From: Deltaproteobacteria bacterium
GTDB lineage: Bacteria; Myxococcota_A; UBA796; GCA-2862545
Assembly (NCBI GenBank): GCA_007693595.1
Contig: REDI01000034.1
Location: 1-64,000 of the forward strand
Direction of reading: 5' to 3'
DNA: 64,000 nucleotides
In this document: piece after piece, positions 49,595 through 59,200 of the stretch
How the letters are laid out: each line of letters starts with the position of its first letter
Numbering within the stretch: position 1 is the first letter of the stretch
Position numbers and translations under genes: made by a program
The notes under the pieces: generated by a model
The model's database searches: none
Told to the model about the DNA's origin: nothing
What the model saw: the letters and a program-made list of their open reading frames with translations, nothing else

Positions 49595-50962
49595 GTGTTT
49601 CAGAAGATCCTGATCGCCAATCGCGGAGAGATCGCCCTCCGCGTCATTCGGACCTGCCGCGAGCTTGGCATCGAGACCGTCGCGGTCTACTCCAAGGCCG
49701 ACGAGAACGCGCTCCATGTGCGCTTCGCCGACGAAGCGGTTTGTATCGGACCGGCTTCGGCCACCGCCTCGTATCTCCACCAGCCCAGCGTCCTCTCTGC
49801 CGCCGAGGTCACGGGCGCGGATGCCATCCATCCGGGCTACGGCTTCCTTGCCGAGAATGCGACCTTTGCTTCCGCGGTTCGGCAGATGGGGCTCGCCTTC
49901 ATCGGGCCGTCGGTCGAGCACCTGCGCATGTTCGGCGACAAGCTCTCGGCCAAGCGGGCGGCCCGCCAGGCCGGTCTTCCGCTCCTCGAGGGCAGCGCCG
50001 GGGCGGTCGAGACCGTCGAAGAGGCGCTCGAGGCGGCCCGTGTCGCAGGTTTTCCCGTCATGATGAAGGCCGCCGCAGGTGGGGGTGGCAAGGGCATGCG
50101 GGTGGTCGAGTCCGAGCACGAGATGGAGCGCGCCTTTCGGCTCGCCCAGTCCGAGGCGCTGGCGTCCTTCGGATCCGGGCAGGTCTTCATCGAGCGCTTC
50201 TTGCGTCGCCCTCGCCACGTCGAGGTCCAAGTCGCCGGCGACGGGCGAGGCGGCGCGATCCATGTCGGTACGCGGGACTGTTCCATGCAGCGGCGACACC
50301 AGAAGCTCATCGAAGAGGCGCCCGCCGCAGGGCTTCCGGCGGATCTGGAGCATCGCATCGCGCAGGCGGCCGCGGAGCTGGTTCGAGCGGTCCGCTACCA
50401 GACGGTGGGCACGGTCGAGTTCCTCGTCGAGGGCGATGAGTTCTTCTTCCTCGAGGTGAACCCTCGGATCCAGGTCGAACACCCGGTCACCGAAGAGGTC
50501 ATGGGCATCGATCTGGTGCGCGAACAGATCCGGCTGGCAGCCGGGGAGCCTCTCTCGGTCGAGCAGGCGCAGATCCAGTCTCGGGGGCACGCCATCGAAG
50601 TTCGGATCAACGCCGAAGACCCCTGGACCTTCCTGCCTTCGCCGGGGCGAATCACGGGCTACCACGAGCCCGGAGGGCCTGGAGTTCGGGTCGACAGCGC
50701 GGCCCACGAGCTCGCGATGATCCAGCCCTACTACGACTCGCTCATCGGCAAGCTCATCGTCCGGGGCGACGATCGCGAGCACGCGATCCGCCGTCTCCTC
50801 GGCGCCCTCGACGAGTTCATCGTCGAAGGCATCAAGACGACCATCCCGCTTCAGCTCGAGCTGCTCAACACCCAAGCCTTTCGGTCCAACACCATGTATG
50901 TTCGCTTCGTCGACGACTGGCTCCGCGAGCGCAAGGAGCGGGCCGCTACAACGACCAGCTGA
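49595..50962 (+). CDS. accC: Biotin carboxylase of acetyl-CoA carboxylase
   Basis: A 455-residue biotin carboxylase of usual length, starting at GTG 49595. It has LIANRGEIALRVIR, HPGYGFLAENATFA, the Gly-rich ATP loop AAAGGGGKGMRVV, RDCSMQRRHQK and FLEVNPRIQVEHPVTE. It carboxylates BCCP with ATP and bicarbonate. Its 3' end overlaps by 17 bases the end of the convergent DUF481 gene. Confidence 0.97.
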   Translation: MFQKILIANRGEIALRVIRTCRELGIETVAVYSKADENALHVRFADEAVCIGPASATASYLHQPSVLSAAEVTGADAIHPGYGFLAENATFASAVRQMGLAFIGPSVEHLRMFGDKLSAKRAARQAGLPLLEGSAGAVETVEEALEAARVAGFPVMMKAAAGGGGKGMRVVESEHEMERAFRLAQSEALASFGSGQVFIERFLRRPRHVEVQVAGDGRGGAIHVGTRDCSMQRRHQKLIEEAPAAGLPADLEHRIAQAAAELVRAVRYQTVGTVEFLVEGDEFFFLEVNPRIQVEHPVTEEVMGIDLVREQIRLAAGEPLSVEQAQIQSRGHAIEVRINAEDPWTFLPSPGRITGYHEPGGPGVRVDSAAHELAMIQPYYDSLIGKLIVRGDDREHAIRRLLGALDEFIVEGIKTTIPLQLELLNTQAFRSNTMYVRFVDDWLRERKERAATTTS

Positions 50963-51716
50963 TCTGGTAGAGCGTCGTGGTGTCCAGCGGCAGGATCGTC
51001 TCGGGCGTCCACGTATTGTAGAGGATCTGCAAGCTCAAGTTGAGCGAGAGGTTCTCTTTGAACCGCACGGCCAGGGTGCTCAGCGAGAGCAGACGAAGGT
51101 CGAGCGGAGCGTCGACGCGCGGCTGAAAGTAGAGCGTCTGCTGAAGAGCGATGGGGTCGTCCGGCTTCCAGTTGAGGATGAAGTAGCTTCCAAGCCGATG
51201 GTTCAGTCGCCGAAGACCGCTGTCGCCGAAGTCCTCGCCCGTACTCAGCCGCTCGTGCTCGAGCATGTAGCCGAGGCCGCCGAAGAGCTCGACCTTTTCC
51301 TTCTCGACCAGATCGAAGCGGAGCCCGGCGCCGGTCAGCGCGCGGATCTTCAGTCGCCAGACTCGGTCGTTGGTGAGCTGCCCGTAGGCTTCCGCCACCA
51401 GCTCATCGGCGAGCTCATACTGATAGCGTAGGTGGGACGTTTGTCGGTTGAGGAAGGGCTCCCCTGAACCTCGGCCGAACTCTACCGCCGAGGACGAGGT
51501 GATGATGTGGCTCTCCTTGCGGTAGCGCATCAGGAGGTTTCCGCGGAAGGTCAGGAAGGGGATGTTTCCGGTCAGGTAGGAGCCGCCGCCGGCGAGCTCG
51601 AGCTGAAAGCCGTCCTCAGACTCTTGCCCTAGGACTGGAAGGACGTTGACGACCTGCGCGTGAGCTTTCGTGGGTAGGAGGCAAAGGACGAGGAAAAAGA
51701 GCACGATGAAGGGCAT
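50946..51716 (-). CDS. DUF481-like outer-membrane protein
   Basis: A 256-residue protein with signal peptide (LFFLVLCLLPTKAHAQ) and a beta-barrel pattern of alternating strands (FQLELAGGGSYLTGNIPFLT; LLMRYRKESHIITSSSAVEF; YQYELADELVAEAYGQL). The order and spacing resemble the DUF481 (YdiY-like) family, outer-membrane proteins of unsettled role. It converges on accC. Regulation and partner are not evident. Confidence 0.82.
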   Translation of the reverse strand: MPFIVLFFLVLCLLPTKAHAQVVNVLPVLGQESEDGFQLELAGGGSYLTGNIPFLTFRGNLLMRYRKESHIITSSSAVEFGRGSGEPFLNRQTSHLRYQYELADELVAEAYGQLTNDRVWRLKIRALTGAGLRFDLVEKEKVELFGGLGYMLEHERLSTGEDFGDSGLRRLNHRLGSYFILNWKPDDPIALQQTLYFQPRVDAPLDLRLLSLSTLAVRFKENLSLNLSLQILYNTWTPETILPLDTTTLYQISWSL

Positions 51717-51802
51717 CGGAACCTCCGAGAGTCGTGGGTCGGCCCCCTGGGGGCTCAGGCATGCGCGGTTGCGCTAGTGCGTCACGGTCTCGCTGGCCAC
51801 CA

Positions 51803-52090
51803 CTAGGGGTCGAGCACCGTCAGGGGGGCGCACCACGAGCCATGGTCGAGATCTTCGAGGCAGAGGCTCTCAAGGTCACAGTCTTCGTCGAAGCGGCACT
51901 CTACACAGCGCCCTGTCTCAGCGCCGGGAGTCTCGCAGTATCGGAAGCTGTCTCCGAACCAGCCGCGGCAGGAGTCGTCGGTCGTGCAGCAGTCCACGCT
52001 GGGATCGGAGGCCTCACAGGTCTCGATCTCGCGCACGTTGGGGCGAGGGACACAGGCGGTGAGGAGCAGAGAGAGGAGCAGGTTGCGCAT
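51803..52090 (-). CDS. Small Cys-rich lipoprotein
   Basis: A 95-residue protein with signal peptide and lipobox LLTAC (Cys13). The mature part holds ten further Cys in pairs (CEASDPSVDCC, CRGWFGDSFRYC, CVECRFDEDCDLESLC), probably disulfide-bonded like the Myxococcota Cys-rich surface lipoproteins. It follows the TamA-like gene on the same strand, 30 bases away, so it may be co-transcribed. Function is unknown. Confidence 0.75.
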   Translation of the reverse strand: MRNLLLSLLLTACVPRPNVREIETCEASDPSVDCCTTDDSCRGWFGDSFRYCETPGAETGRCVECRFDEDCDLESLCLEDLDHGSWCAPLTVLDP

Positions 52091-52120
52091 GGCGGGGGTG
52101 TATCCCGTCTGGGGGCTGGA

Positions 52121-55100
52121 TCAGAACAAGGTGCCCAACGAGAGGTGAAGCCGGGCGATTGGCTCGTACCACTCGCGCTGAGGCTGAGGGTTGAAGGCCA
52201 GGTCGGTCTGGAGGGGACCGACCGGGGTCAGGACGCGAAGCCCCACCCCTCCCGCGCCTCGGATCCATGGGGCGTCGCCTCGGGGGGGGGTGGCGGCGGA
52301 GGGGATGGAGAACCAGGTCTGTCCGATGTCGATGAAGACCGCGAGATCGTAGCCCTCCCAGTCGGCCAGCCCCAGCACGGGCAGGGGGATGAGCAGGTCG
52401 GCGGTGGCGCGGGCGAAGGTGTCGCCGCCGGTGGGGACCCAGCGGGAGTCGTCCGTGCGCAAGGTGTTGGCGACGGTCGGCCCGAGGGCGTCGGGCCAGG
52501 CGAGATCGAGCTGTCGGACCTGTTGATGAGGGCCGACCCCGTCGCGCCGGAAGCCGCGCAGGCTCGCCGTGCCGCCGAGGCGATAGCGCTCTTCGACGGG
52601 GACGGGCAGCGGGACGGGCTGCCCATCGACGGAGAAGGAGGCGATGTTGCCGAGGTTGAGGACGCGCTGGTGCCCGCCCTCGGCGTTGAGGCGCAGCGAG
52701 AGTGGACCCAGGGGGACGACGGCGGCAGCGCGGGCCTCGGCCGAGACCAGCGGGACGCGGAGATGCTGAGCGTAGCGCGGCTGGAGGAGCTGAGGCGAGA
52801 AGGCGAGACGGGTCGACCCGAGCACGCCTCGGGTGGGCTGGAGGGGGTTGTCGCGGTGGTCGTCGAGCCAGATGAACTCGATCTGGTCCACCAGGCGGCC
52901 GCGGGTGTCGACGGAGGGGGTGCTGGGCAGGCGTAGGGAAGGATCGGCCCAGACATCGGCCTTGAGCAGCGCGCCAGGATCGGCGCCGTTCAGGCGTCGG
53001 TGCTCCAGTCGCGTCCTGAGCTGAAGCAAGGTCGTTCGACGGGGCTGGTACGACCACTGCACACCGACCGCCCTTCGGAGCAGCCTCCAGTTCCGCTCCT
53101 GGATCTCTTCTTGGCCGACAAGGTTCAGGGCGAACTGGAACTCTCGCGAGAGGGGGACCGTGTACATGCTACCGAGCCGATACTCTGGCGCGCGAAAGAT
53201 CAGCCCTTGCCCGCTCGCGCCCACCCTCAGCCCAACCAGGGCGTTGGTGTCGATCTTGTCGGCGGAACCCAGCAGGTTTCGTACCGTCCAGCGTCCCAGA
53301 GCGCGCACACCCTGATCCGAGGCCAGGCCGAAGCCCGCTTCCACGGTGTGCCGCTCTCGCTCTCGGAGATCGACGATCAGGTCGCGCGTCACTTCGTCGC
53401 CCGCGAGGGTGAGCTCGACGCCGCCGAACATGCCGAGATCGTACAGACGTTGTCGAAGATCATCGAGGGTGCGCGTGTCGAGGGGGCGTCCGACGGGGGG
53501 AGCGAGGGTGCGTCGCAGATACCGGCTACTCACCCGCCGGTTGCCTCGGACCGCGAAGGAGCGAAGGAGGACCTGCTCTTCGGGGCGGATCGTGATCCGC
53601 GCGCGGTAGGTACGTTCGCCGGTGCTCGCGCTCTCGATCTCTGCCCGCGCATCGAGAAACCCTTCCTCTCGGTGGGTCTCGACGATCTGGTTGGCTAGGC
53701 CCTGCAAGGCCTGAGGGGAGTGAGGCCCGCCTCGCAGCTTGTTCAAGGTGGGTTCGAGGTGGCTGAGGTCGACCGCGTCTGCCGCGCCACGGATCTCGAG
53801 CTCTTCAAGGGTCGTCCGTGGACCTTCGTTGATCTTCACCTCCTGGATGAGCCACCGTCGGGAGCGATCGAGGCTGAGCCCCGGAAAGCGTGGTTGGAGC
53901 CTTGGGTCTCCGTATGAGAACCGGACCTCTTCGTGGCCGACAGAGCGATAGATGTCTCGGATGGCTTGGAGGCCACGCTCCAGCGCCGGTCGGGTGAGTC
54001 GACGACGACGGATGATGTCGGGAGAGGCTTGGTTCATCACCGTTCGGAGCTGCGTCTCCGATAGGGCCTCGTTGCCCGTGAAGCGGATGGGGCGGCGCCG
54101 ATGGCGCTTGCCCGGCTCGACGTCCACCCGCAGGGTTCGTGTCTTCGCGCCCTCGTCGAAGCGCACGGTGGCCTCGGCCAGCGGGTAGCCGCGCTGCTCG
54201 AGGTGGTGTTCGATGAGATCCTCGGCCTGTTCCATGAAGCCGCGCGTCAGGCGCAGCCGCTCATCGACCCCCAGAGCGTCGCGGGCCTCGGAGGTTCGCA
54301 TGCCTCGCGCATCGAGGACCAGGCGCTTGCCCGCGTCGATGTCGATCTCGACGCTGAGGTTGCCTTCGTTGACATCGCGGCTCTCAACGCGCACGTTCGC
54401 CTCGACCCAGCCGCCACGGGGGAGGAGGCCCTGCTCGGTGAGCCACTGAGCGCCACGGCTGGTCACCACGGTCTCGAGGGTCTGGCCGGCCCCGATCCGC
54501 GCGAGCTTCTGGCGGATCTGGTAGCGGGCGCGAGTCAGGGCGTCCTCGGCGACGGGTCGGGCGCGGAAGGGCCAGGAGCGAGGCTCGCGCAGGCCTGCCT
54601 TGCGTGCCCAGCGACGCACACGGCGCTCGCTGAGCTCCTGAGGCACACCGCGGATCTGAAGCTTCTCGAGCAGGCGCGGGGGGCCGGCGTCGATCCGGAT
54701 CCAGACCTCGAGGGCGAGCGGATCCGCAGGGTCTTTGGAGAAGGTCTCGACCTCGACCTGGGCCTCGGGGTAGCCCTCGGCGTTGAGGAAGCGTTCCAAG
54801 CGAGCCTCGACCGCGTCCGCGTCTTGATCGGGCTCGAAGGGATCCCCCTCCGCCAGGCGGGCTGCGGTGAGGATCCGCCTTCTTCTGAGGGTGCTGTCGC
54901 CTTGAACCCTCACGCCGGCCACCGTGGGAGCCCTGTAGATCACATAGCGGACCTTCACCCCCAAGGTGAGCTCCTCGATCCGCGGGTCGTAGACCGGCCA
55001 GGGCTCGACCTCGGCCTCGACGGCAGAGAGGGGGGTGACGCGAAAGAGGGTGCGCAGGTCGAGCTGGAGGGTGGCGGGATCCAGGGGTTTGTCTTCGGTC

Positions 55101-55258
55101 GCGCGGAGGAGGGGCCGGAGATCCTCATCGCGCAGCGCGCCGGCCCCGGCGACCAGCTCCACGGACGCGATCATCCGCCCCGCGTACCAGGTCGGATCGT
55201 CGTCGTCCTGGGCGTGGGCGGGAGCGAAGAAGAGCAGCAGGGCCAGGGCGTGCAGCAC
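52121..55258 (-). CDS. TamA/BamA-family Omp85 protein with many POTRA domains
   Basis: About 1045 residues from GTG 55258, which gives a signal peptide (LHALALLLFFAPAHAQ). The frame opens further upstream, but those residues overlap the opposite gene and lack a signal. The periplasmic part (about 25-650) reads as seven POTRA-like units (VAGVRVQGDSTLRRRRIL; PIRFTGNEALSETQLRTVM; LRSFAVRGNRRVSSRYLR). A 16-strand barrel follows with the Omp85 signature TASLRGFRRDGVG. It probably inserts proteins or transports with the nearby TamB. BamA and TamA cannot be separated by sequence alone. Confidence 0.85.
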   Translation of the reverse strand: MLHALALLLFFAPAHAQDDDDPTWYAGRMIASVELVAGAGALRDEDLRPLLRATEDKPLDPATLQLDLRTLFRVTPLSAVEAEVEPWPVYDPRIEELTLGVKVRYVIYRAPTVAGVRVQGDSTLRRRRILTAARLAEGDPFEPDQDADAVEARLERFLNAEGYPEAQVEVETFSKDPADPLALEVWIRIDAGPPRLLEKLQIRGVPQELSERRVRRWARKAGLREPRSWPFRARPVAEDALTRARYQIRQKLARIGAGQTLETVVTSRGAQWLTEQGLLPRGGWVEANVRVESRDVNEGNLSVEIDIDAGKRLVLDARGMRTSEARDALGVDERLRLTRGFMEQAEDLIEHHLEQRGYPLAEATVRFDEGAKTRTLRVDVEPGKRHRRRPIRFTGNEALSETQLRTVMNQASPDIIRRRRLTRPALERGLQAIRDIYRSVGHEEVRFSYGDPRLQPRFPGLSLDRSRRWLIQEVKINEGPRTTLEELEIRGAADAVDLSHLEPTLNKLRGGPHSPQALQGLANQIVETHREEGFLDARAEIESASTGERTYRARITIRPEEQVLLRSFAVRGNRRVSSRYLRRTLAPPVGRPLDTRTLDDLRQRLYDLGMFGGVELTLAGDEVTRDLIVDLRERERHTVEAGFGLASDQGVRALGRWTVRNLLGSADKIDTNALVGLRVGASGQGLIFRAPEYRLGSMYTVPLSREFQFALNLVGQEEIQERNWRLLRRAVGVQWSYQPRRTTLLQLRTRLEHRRLNGADPGALLKADVWADPSLRLPSTPSVDTRGRLVDQIEFIWLDDHRDNPLQPTRGVLGSTRLAFSPQLLQPRYAQHLRVPLVSAEARAAAVVPLGPLSLRLNAEGGHQRVLNLGNIASFSVDGQPVPLPVPVEERYRLGGTASLRGFRRDGVGPHQQVRQLDLAWPDALGPTVANTLRTDDSRWVPTGGDTFARATADLLIPLPVLGLADWEGYDLAVFIDIGQTWFSIPSAATPPRGDAPWIRGAGGVGLRVLTPVGPLQTDLAFNPQPQREWYEPIARLHLSLGTLF

Positions 55259-55359
55259 GTGCGCAGCGTAGCCCGAAGCGAGCCTTCGGGCGCGCTCGAC
55301 CTCCCCAGCGACGTACCGATGTGTCAGGAACTGGGATAGGGGGGGGACGCGGAGGATCG

Positions 55360-56157
55360 ATGAAGATCGAAGGGCGTGTGGCGCTGGTGACGGGTGCATC
55401 GGGTGGGATCGGGGCTGCGACGGCCCTCGCCTTGGCGCGGGCCGGGGCCTCGCTGGTGGTTCTGGTCGCGCGCACGGAGTCCGCCCTGGAGGCCGTCGCT
55501 GAGCGCGTCGAAGCCGCTGGGGGAAGGGCTCGGGTGGCGCCGTGTGACCTCTCGGACCCCACCGCCATCGGCGAGCTGGCCTCCGCGCTCGAAGCCGAAG
55601 CGATCCAGCCGCAGATCCTCGTCAACAATGCGGGAGCAGGCCGCTGGCTGGCCGTCGACGAGACCCCCCCCGAAGAGCTCCTGCCTATGATGCAGGCTCC
55701 TGCGCTCGCCGCCTTCTGGGTGACCCGCGCCTTCCTGCCTTCGATGCTCTCGGCGGGCCACGGCCACATTCTCTGTGTGAACTCGCCAGCCGCCTTGGTC
55801 AACTTCCCTGGCGCGACCGGCTACAGCATGTCGCGGTGGGCGCTCCGGGGCTTTACCGAGGGCCTGCGCGCCGACGTGGCGGGCACGGGGGTCGAGGTCT
55901 GCCACTTCGTCGTGGGCAAGGTCAGCAGCCCTTATTTCGACAACAACCCAGGCAGCGAGGACCGAGTGCCTGCGCTCTCCAAGCTCATCGGCACCCTGAC
56001 CCCCGAACAGACCGCCGACCGCATCGTGGCCTCGATCCGGGGGGGGCGCCGCTGGGTCTATACGCCGCTCATGCTCCGCCTCTTCCACATCCAGAACCAC
56101 TTCTTTCCGTGGTCGGTCCGCTGGATGCTCTACGCTTCGGGCTGGAAGCGAAGCTAG
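55360..56157 (+). CDS. Short-chain dehydrogenase/reductase with YxxxR active site
   Basis: A 265-residue SDR from ATG 55360 (GGAGG upstream). The Rossmann motif is TGASGGIG (11-18), and NNAG lies at 89-92. Ser142 and Tyr155 are in place, but the usual YxxxK reads YSMSR, so the catalytic lysine is Arg159. This could weaken or redirect activity. The C-terminus (RLFHIQNHFFPWSVRWMLY) is hydrophobic and may attach to the membrane. The cofactor and substrate are unknown. It lies opposite in strand to the TamA and TamB genes on its two sides. Confidence 0.9.
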   Translation: MKIEGRVALVTGASGGIGAATALALARAGASLVVLVARTESALEAVAERVEAAGGRARVAPCDLSDPTAIGELASALEAEAIQPQILVNNAGAGRWLAVDETPPEELLPMMQAPALAAFWVTRAFLPSMLSAGHGHILCVNSPAALVNFPGATGYSMSRWALRGFTEGLRADVAGTGVEVCHFVVGKVSSPYFDNNPGSEDRVPALSKLIGTLTPEQTADRIVASIRGGRRWVYTPLMLRLFHIQNHFFPWSVRWMLYASGWKRS

Positions 56158-56258
56158 CGGTCCGTGGGCAACCCTCCCGTCTCTCGGCTTGTTCCTGGGC
56201 CTCCCGTGTTGTCGGTCGGTCCACCATCCCAGCGGACGGCGAGGCCCCGTGGACCGGC

Positions 56259-59200
56259 TCAGTCGAACTCCAGCACCCAGCGCAGATCGACCCCGAGCGC
56301 CCCGCTGACCGGAATGCGCAGCCCCTCTCGTCGCCGGCTCGCCCACCAGCTCGAGAGGAGCAGGCTCTCTTCGGCCCGCCAGTCCAGGCGAGCGAAGTGG
56401 TCGTCGCGGACGAGGTTGATCTCGGCCTGGGTCGAGAGGGTGGGGCTCCACCGCTGCCGGATCAGGGCGCGTGGCTCGCTGCTGTACTCGCCCCGCAGGT
56501 TGACCCCCGTGTTGATCTCGATGCGGGGCAGCCGGTCGAAGAGGGTGGTGTCGCGTAGTCCGAGTCCCAGGTAGTCGTTGGCGACGAAGTCCTTGAACAC
56601 GAAGTCGGCGGCGGCCAGCCCAACGGCGCTGGTGAGCTCTCCCATGTCCTCGAGTTCATCGGCGGTGACCCCGAACCAGAGCAGGGCGTTGATGTCAGCC
56701 TGTGGGAGCCGGGGCTCGCTCATGGTGCGGCTGTTCCACGCGGAGTATGGGCCGGTGATCCGGTAGTTGATGCGATATTGCCGCGAGCGGGACTGAATGT
56801 CGGTGCGCAGGTCGAAGTCCAGCAGGGGGTCCCAGGCGTAGGGATTGTCGAAGCGCAGCTCCCCCCGGAGCACATCGAAGGCTCGATCTTGGACGAAGAC
56901 CATGCCCTCGTCGACCCGCACCCGCCCCGTCATGCCCATGCGGCTGGTGGTGCCGCTGAGCTTCAGATCGGCTGAAGCGGTGGCATCGCTGACGTTGTTG
57001 AGAAGCCGCACCGTCCGATCCGCCCGGATGTTGATGTCGAGGCCGAACCACGGGGGCTCGTCGGTGGGGGGCGCCTCGACGAGCAGGTAGTCCTCGAGGG
57101 CGACGACCCACTCCTCCCACTCGATGCGCTCGGTGAAGGCCATCTCGGTGACCCCGATGTCGGCGTGGAGGAGAAGATTATCGGCGGGGCCGTCAAAGGC
57201 GAGCCTGGCGTCGCCCACGGCAGGGGGGAGGTCCTCGACCCACTGCATCTGCACGTTCTCGGCGCTGGCGAGTAGGTCGAAGCGCTGGGGCACCCAGTCC
57301 TCGGCTTCGATGACCCCGAGGGGGCGACGCTCAGGCTGACTGGGCAAGGTTGCGCTCAGGCGGGGCAGTCTACGGGCATCGCCGACGACCCGGCCCCCCC
57401 CGAGATCCGAGGCGAAGTGGGTGAGCACGAAGCGGTCCGGTCCCAGGAAGGCATCGAGGTGCAGGTCTTCGAAGGCCGAGGGGACCGACTCGTGGCGAAG
57501 GAGGGCGGCGTCGAGGCTGAGGTCGATGCGGGTGGAGCGGCCTCCGCGCGAGGTGAAGTCCACGTCGAGGGTGCCGTCGGCCCGCTCCAGCCCCGGGACG
57601 AACATTCGCAGGAGGTCGGCGTCGAGCTGGCCGGTGCCGTCGAGGAGCGCGGCGTTGGCGTCGCCCGATCCCACGAGCCGGATCTGGCTCCGGCCCCCGG
57701 CGAGCTCTACATCCTTCAGCTCCCAGCGGTCTCCCTCGACCTGGAGTCGCCAGGGATTCTCGGGCGATGAGGCGAGCAGGTGGTCACCCCATTGAAAGCG
57801 CGCTTGGGGAAAGACGCCTAGGATCTCGACCGGCGAGGGGGTCTCGCCGCCATGACCCGACACGACCACGTCGCCCGAGAGGCGGAGCTCGATGGCCCGG
57901 CCGTCGGCGGCGACGGGGTAGAGCAGATCGATGGGGAGCTCGTCGAGCTGGGCGCGAAGGTCGTAGGGCTGCTCCCCCCAGAGTCCGGCCGAGAGGCTGA
58001 TGCTGACGCTCTCGTCGAGGAGCGCGCCGCGGCCCTGCACCACGCCGTCGAGGGTGTGGAGGTTGACCACGCTGTCGGGGAGCTGCACCTCGCCCAGCCG
58101 GGTGTTCCAGACTCGGATCCTGCCGTGGGGTGCGGGATCGAGCAGGGTGTTGTCGAGCTTGAACAGGAGGCTGGTGCGCCCGCCCAGATCCAGCCCGGCC
58201 TCTTGGAGTGCGTCGAGGGTGCTCAGCTCCAGCTCTCCGCTCGCGACCATGTCGAGGGCCCAGCCGCGCCCGACGCTGCCCCGTACGTCGAGCCCCTCCT
58301 CGGAGCCTCGACGGACGGAGAGCTCATCGAGGGTGAAGGTGCCTTGGTGCAGCCGTCCCCGCGCCCGCCCGGTCGGAAAGCGCTCGCACAGCAGCCCGAC
58401 GTCCGCCAGCAGCATGTCGGCCTCTCCGTCGAGGTCGTTGATCGGTCCGTCGAGCCAGAGCGTGCCTCGATCGACCTCGCCGACCACCCGATCGCCGAGG
58501 TCGAGGAAGACGCGGAGGAGATCCTCGATGCGCCCTCGCCGAAGCGCGACCTCGGTCTGCATGGGTAGACCTGGTCGGATGAAGTCCATGGCGAAGCGGC
58601 CGGTGTAGGTCGTCGATCCCTTGGTCGCCACCACCTCGTCGAGCTCCAGCACCTTGAGATCCGTGCGGATCTGGGCGTCGAGGGTGTCGGCATAGGCCAG
58701 GCCCCCGACCTCGAAGCCGCTCATCTTGCCATGGGCGCGGGCACGCAGGTCGTTGAAGTCCCCGTAGAGCCGACCCCTGAGGGTCCCCCGTCCGAACATC
58801 GCGCTCCCGCCGAGGGGCCGGATCTCGGAGAGGTCGGCGCGGCTGAGGTCGATCTGGAGGTCGAGGGGACCTTGGGGCTTGTAGCCGATCGACGCCCGGA
58901 CCGTCCCTCGGTTGCGCGCGCTGACGAAGCGCCGGGCGTCGAGGGTTAGGTTCTCTTTGGTGATCGACAAGGTGCCCGAGGTCTCGGCGTAGGGGATGGC
59001 GAGGTTGAGCTCGGAGGCAAGCTGGTCGACCGGGCCTTGGCGCACCTCGAAGTCCGAGACCTGAACGAAGAAGGGGCCTTCGAGGAGCAGCGGTGAGAGC
59101 GGCCCTTCGAGAGAGACCTGGGCATCGCCTCGAAAGTCCACCCAGGGGTTCGGGGCGGAGCCTGCGGCGCGGAGGATGGCGGCCAGGCTGACATGCTCGG

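Noticed and set aside
52014-53057. 347-residue Arg/Pro-rich minus-strand frame
   Set aside because: Composition is that of a shifted frame of the Omp85 gene.
55259-55399. Longer N-terminus for the TamA-like gene
   Set aside because: It overlaps the start of the divergent SDR gene and places the signal peptide internally.
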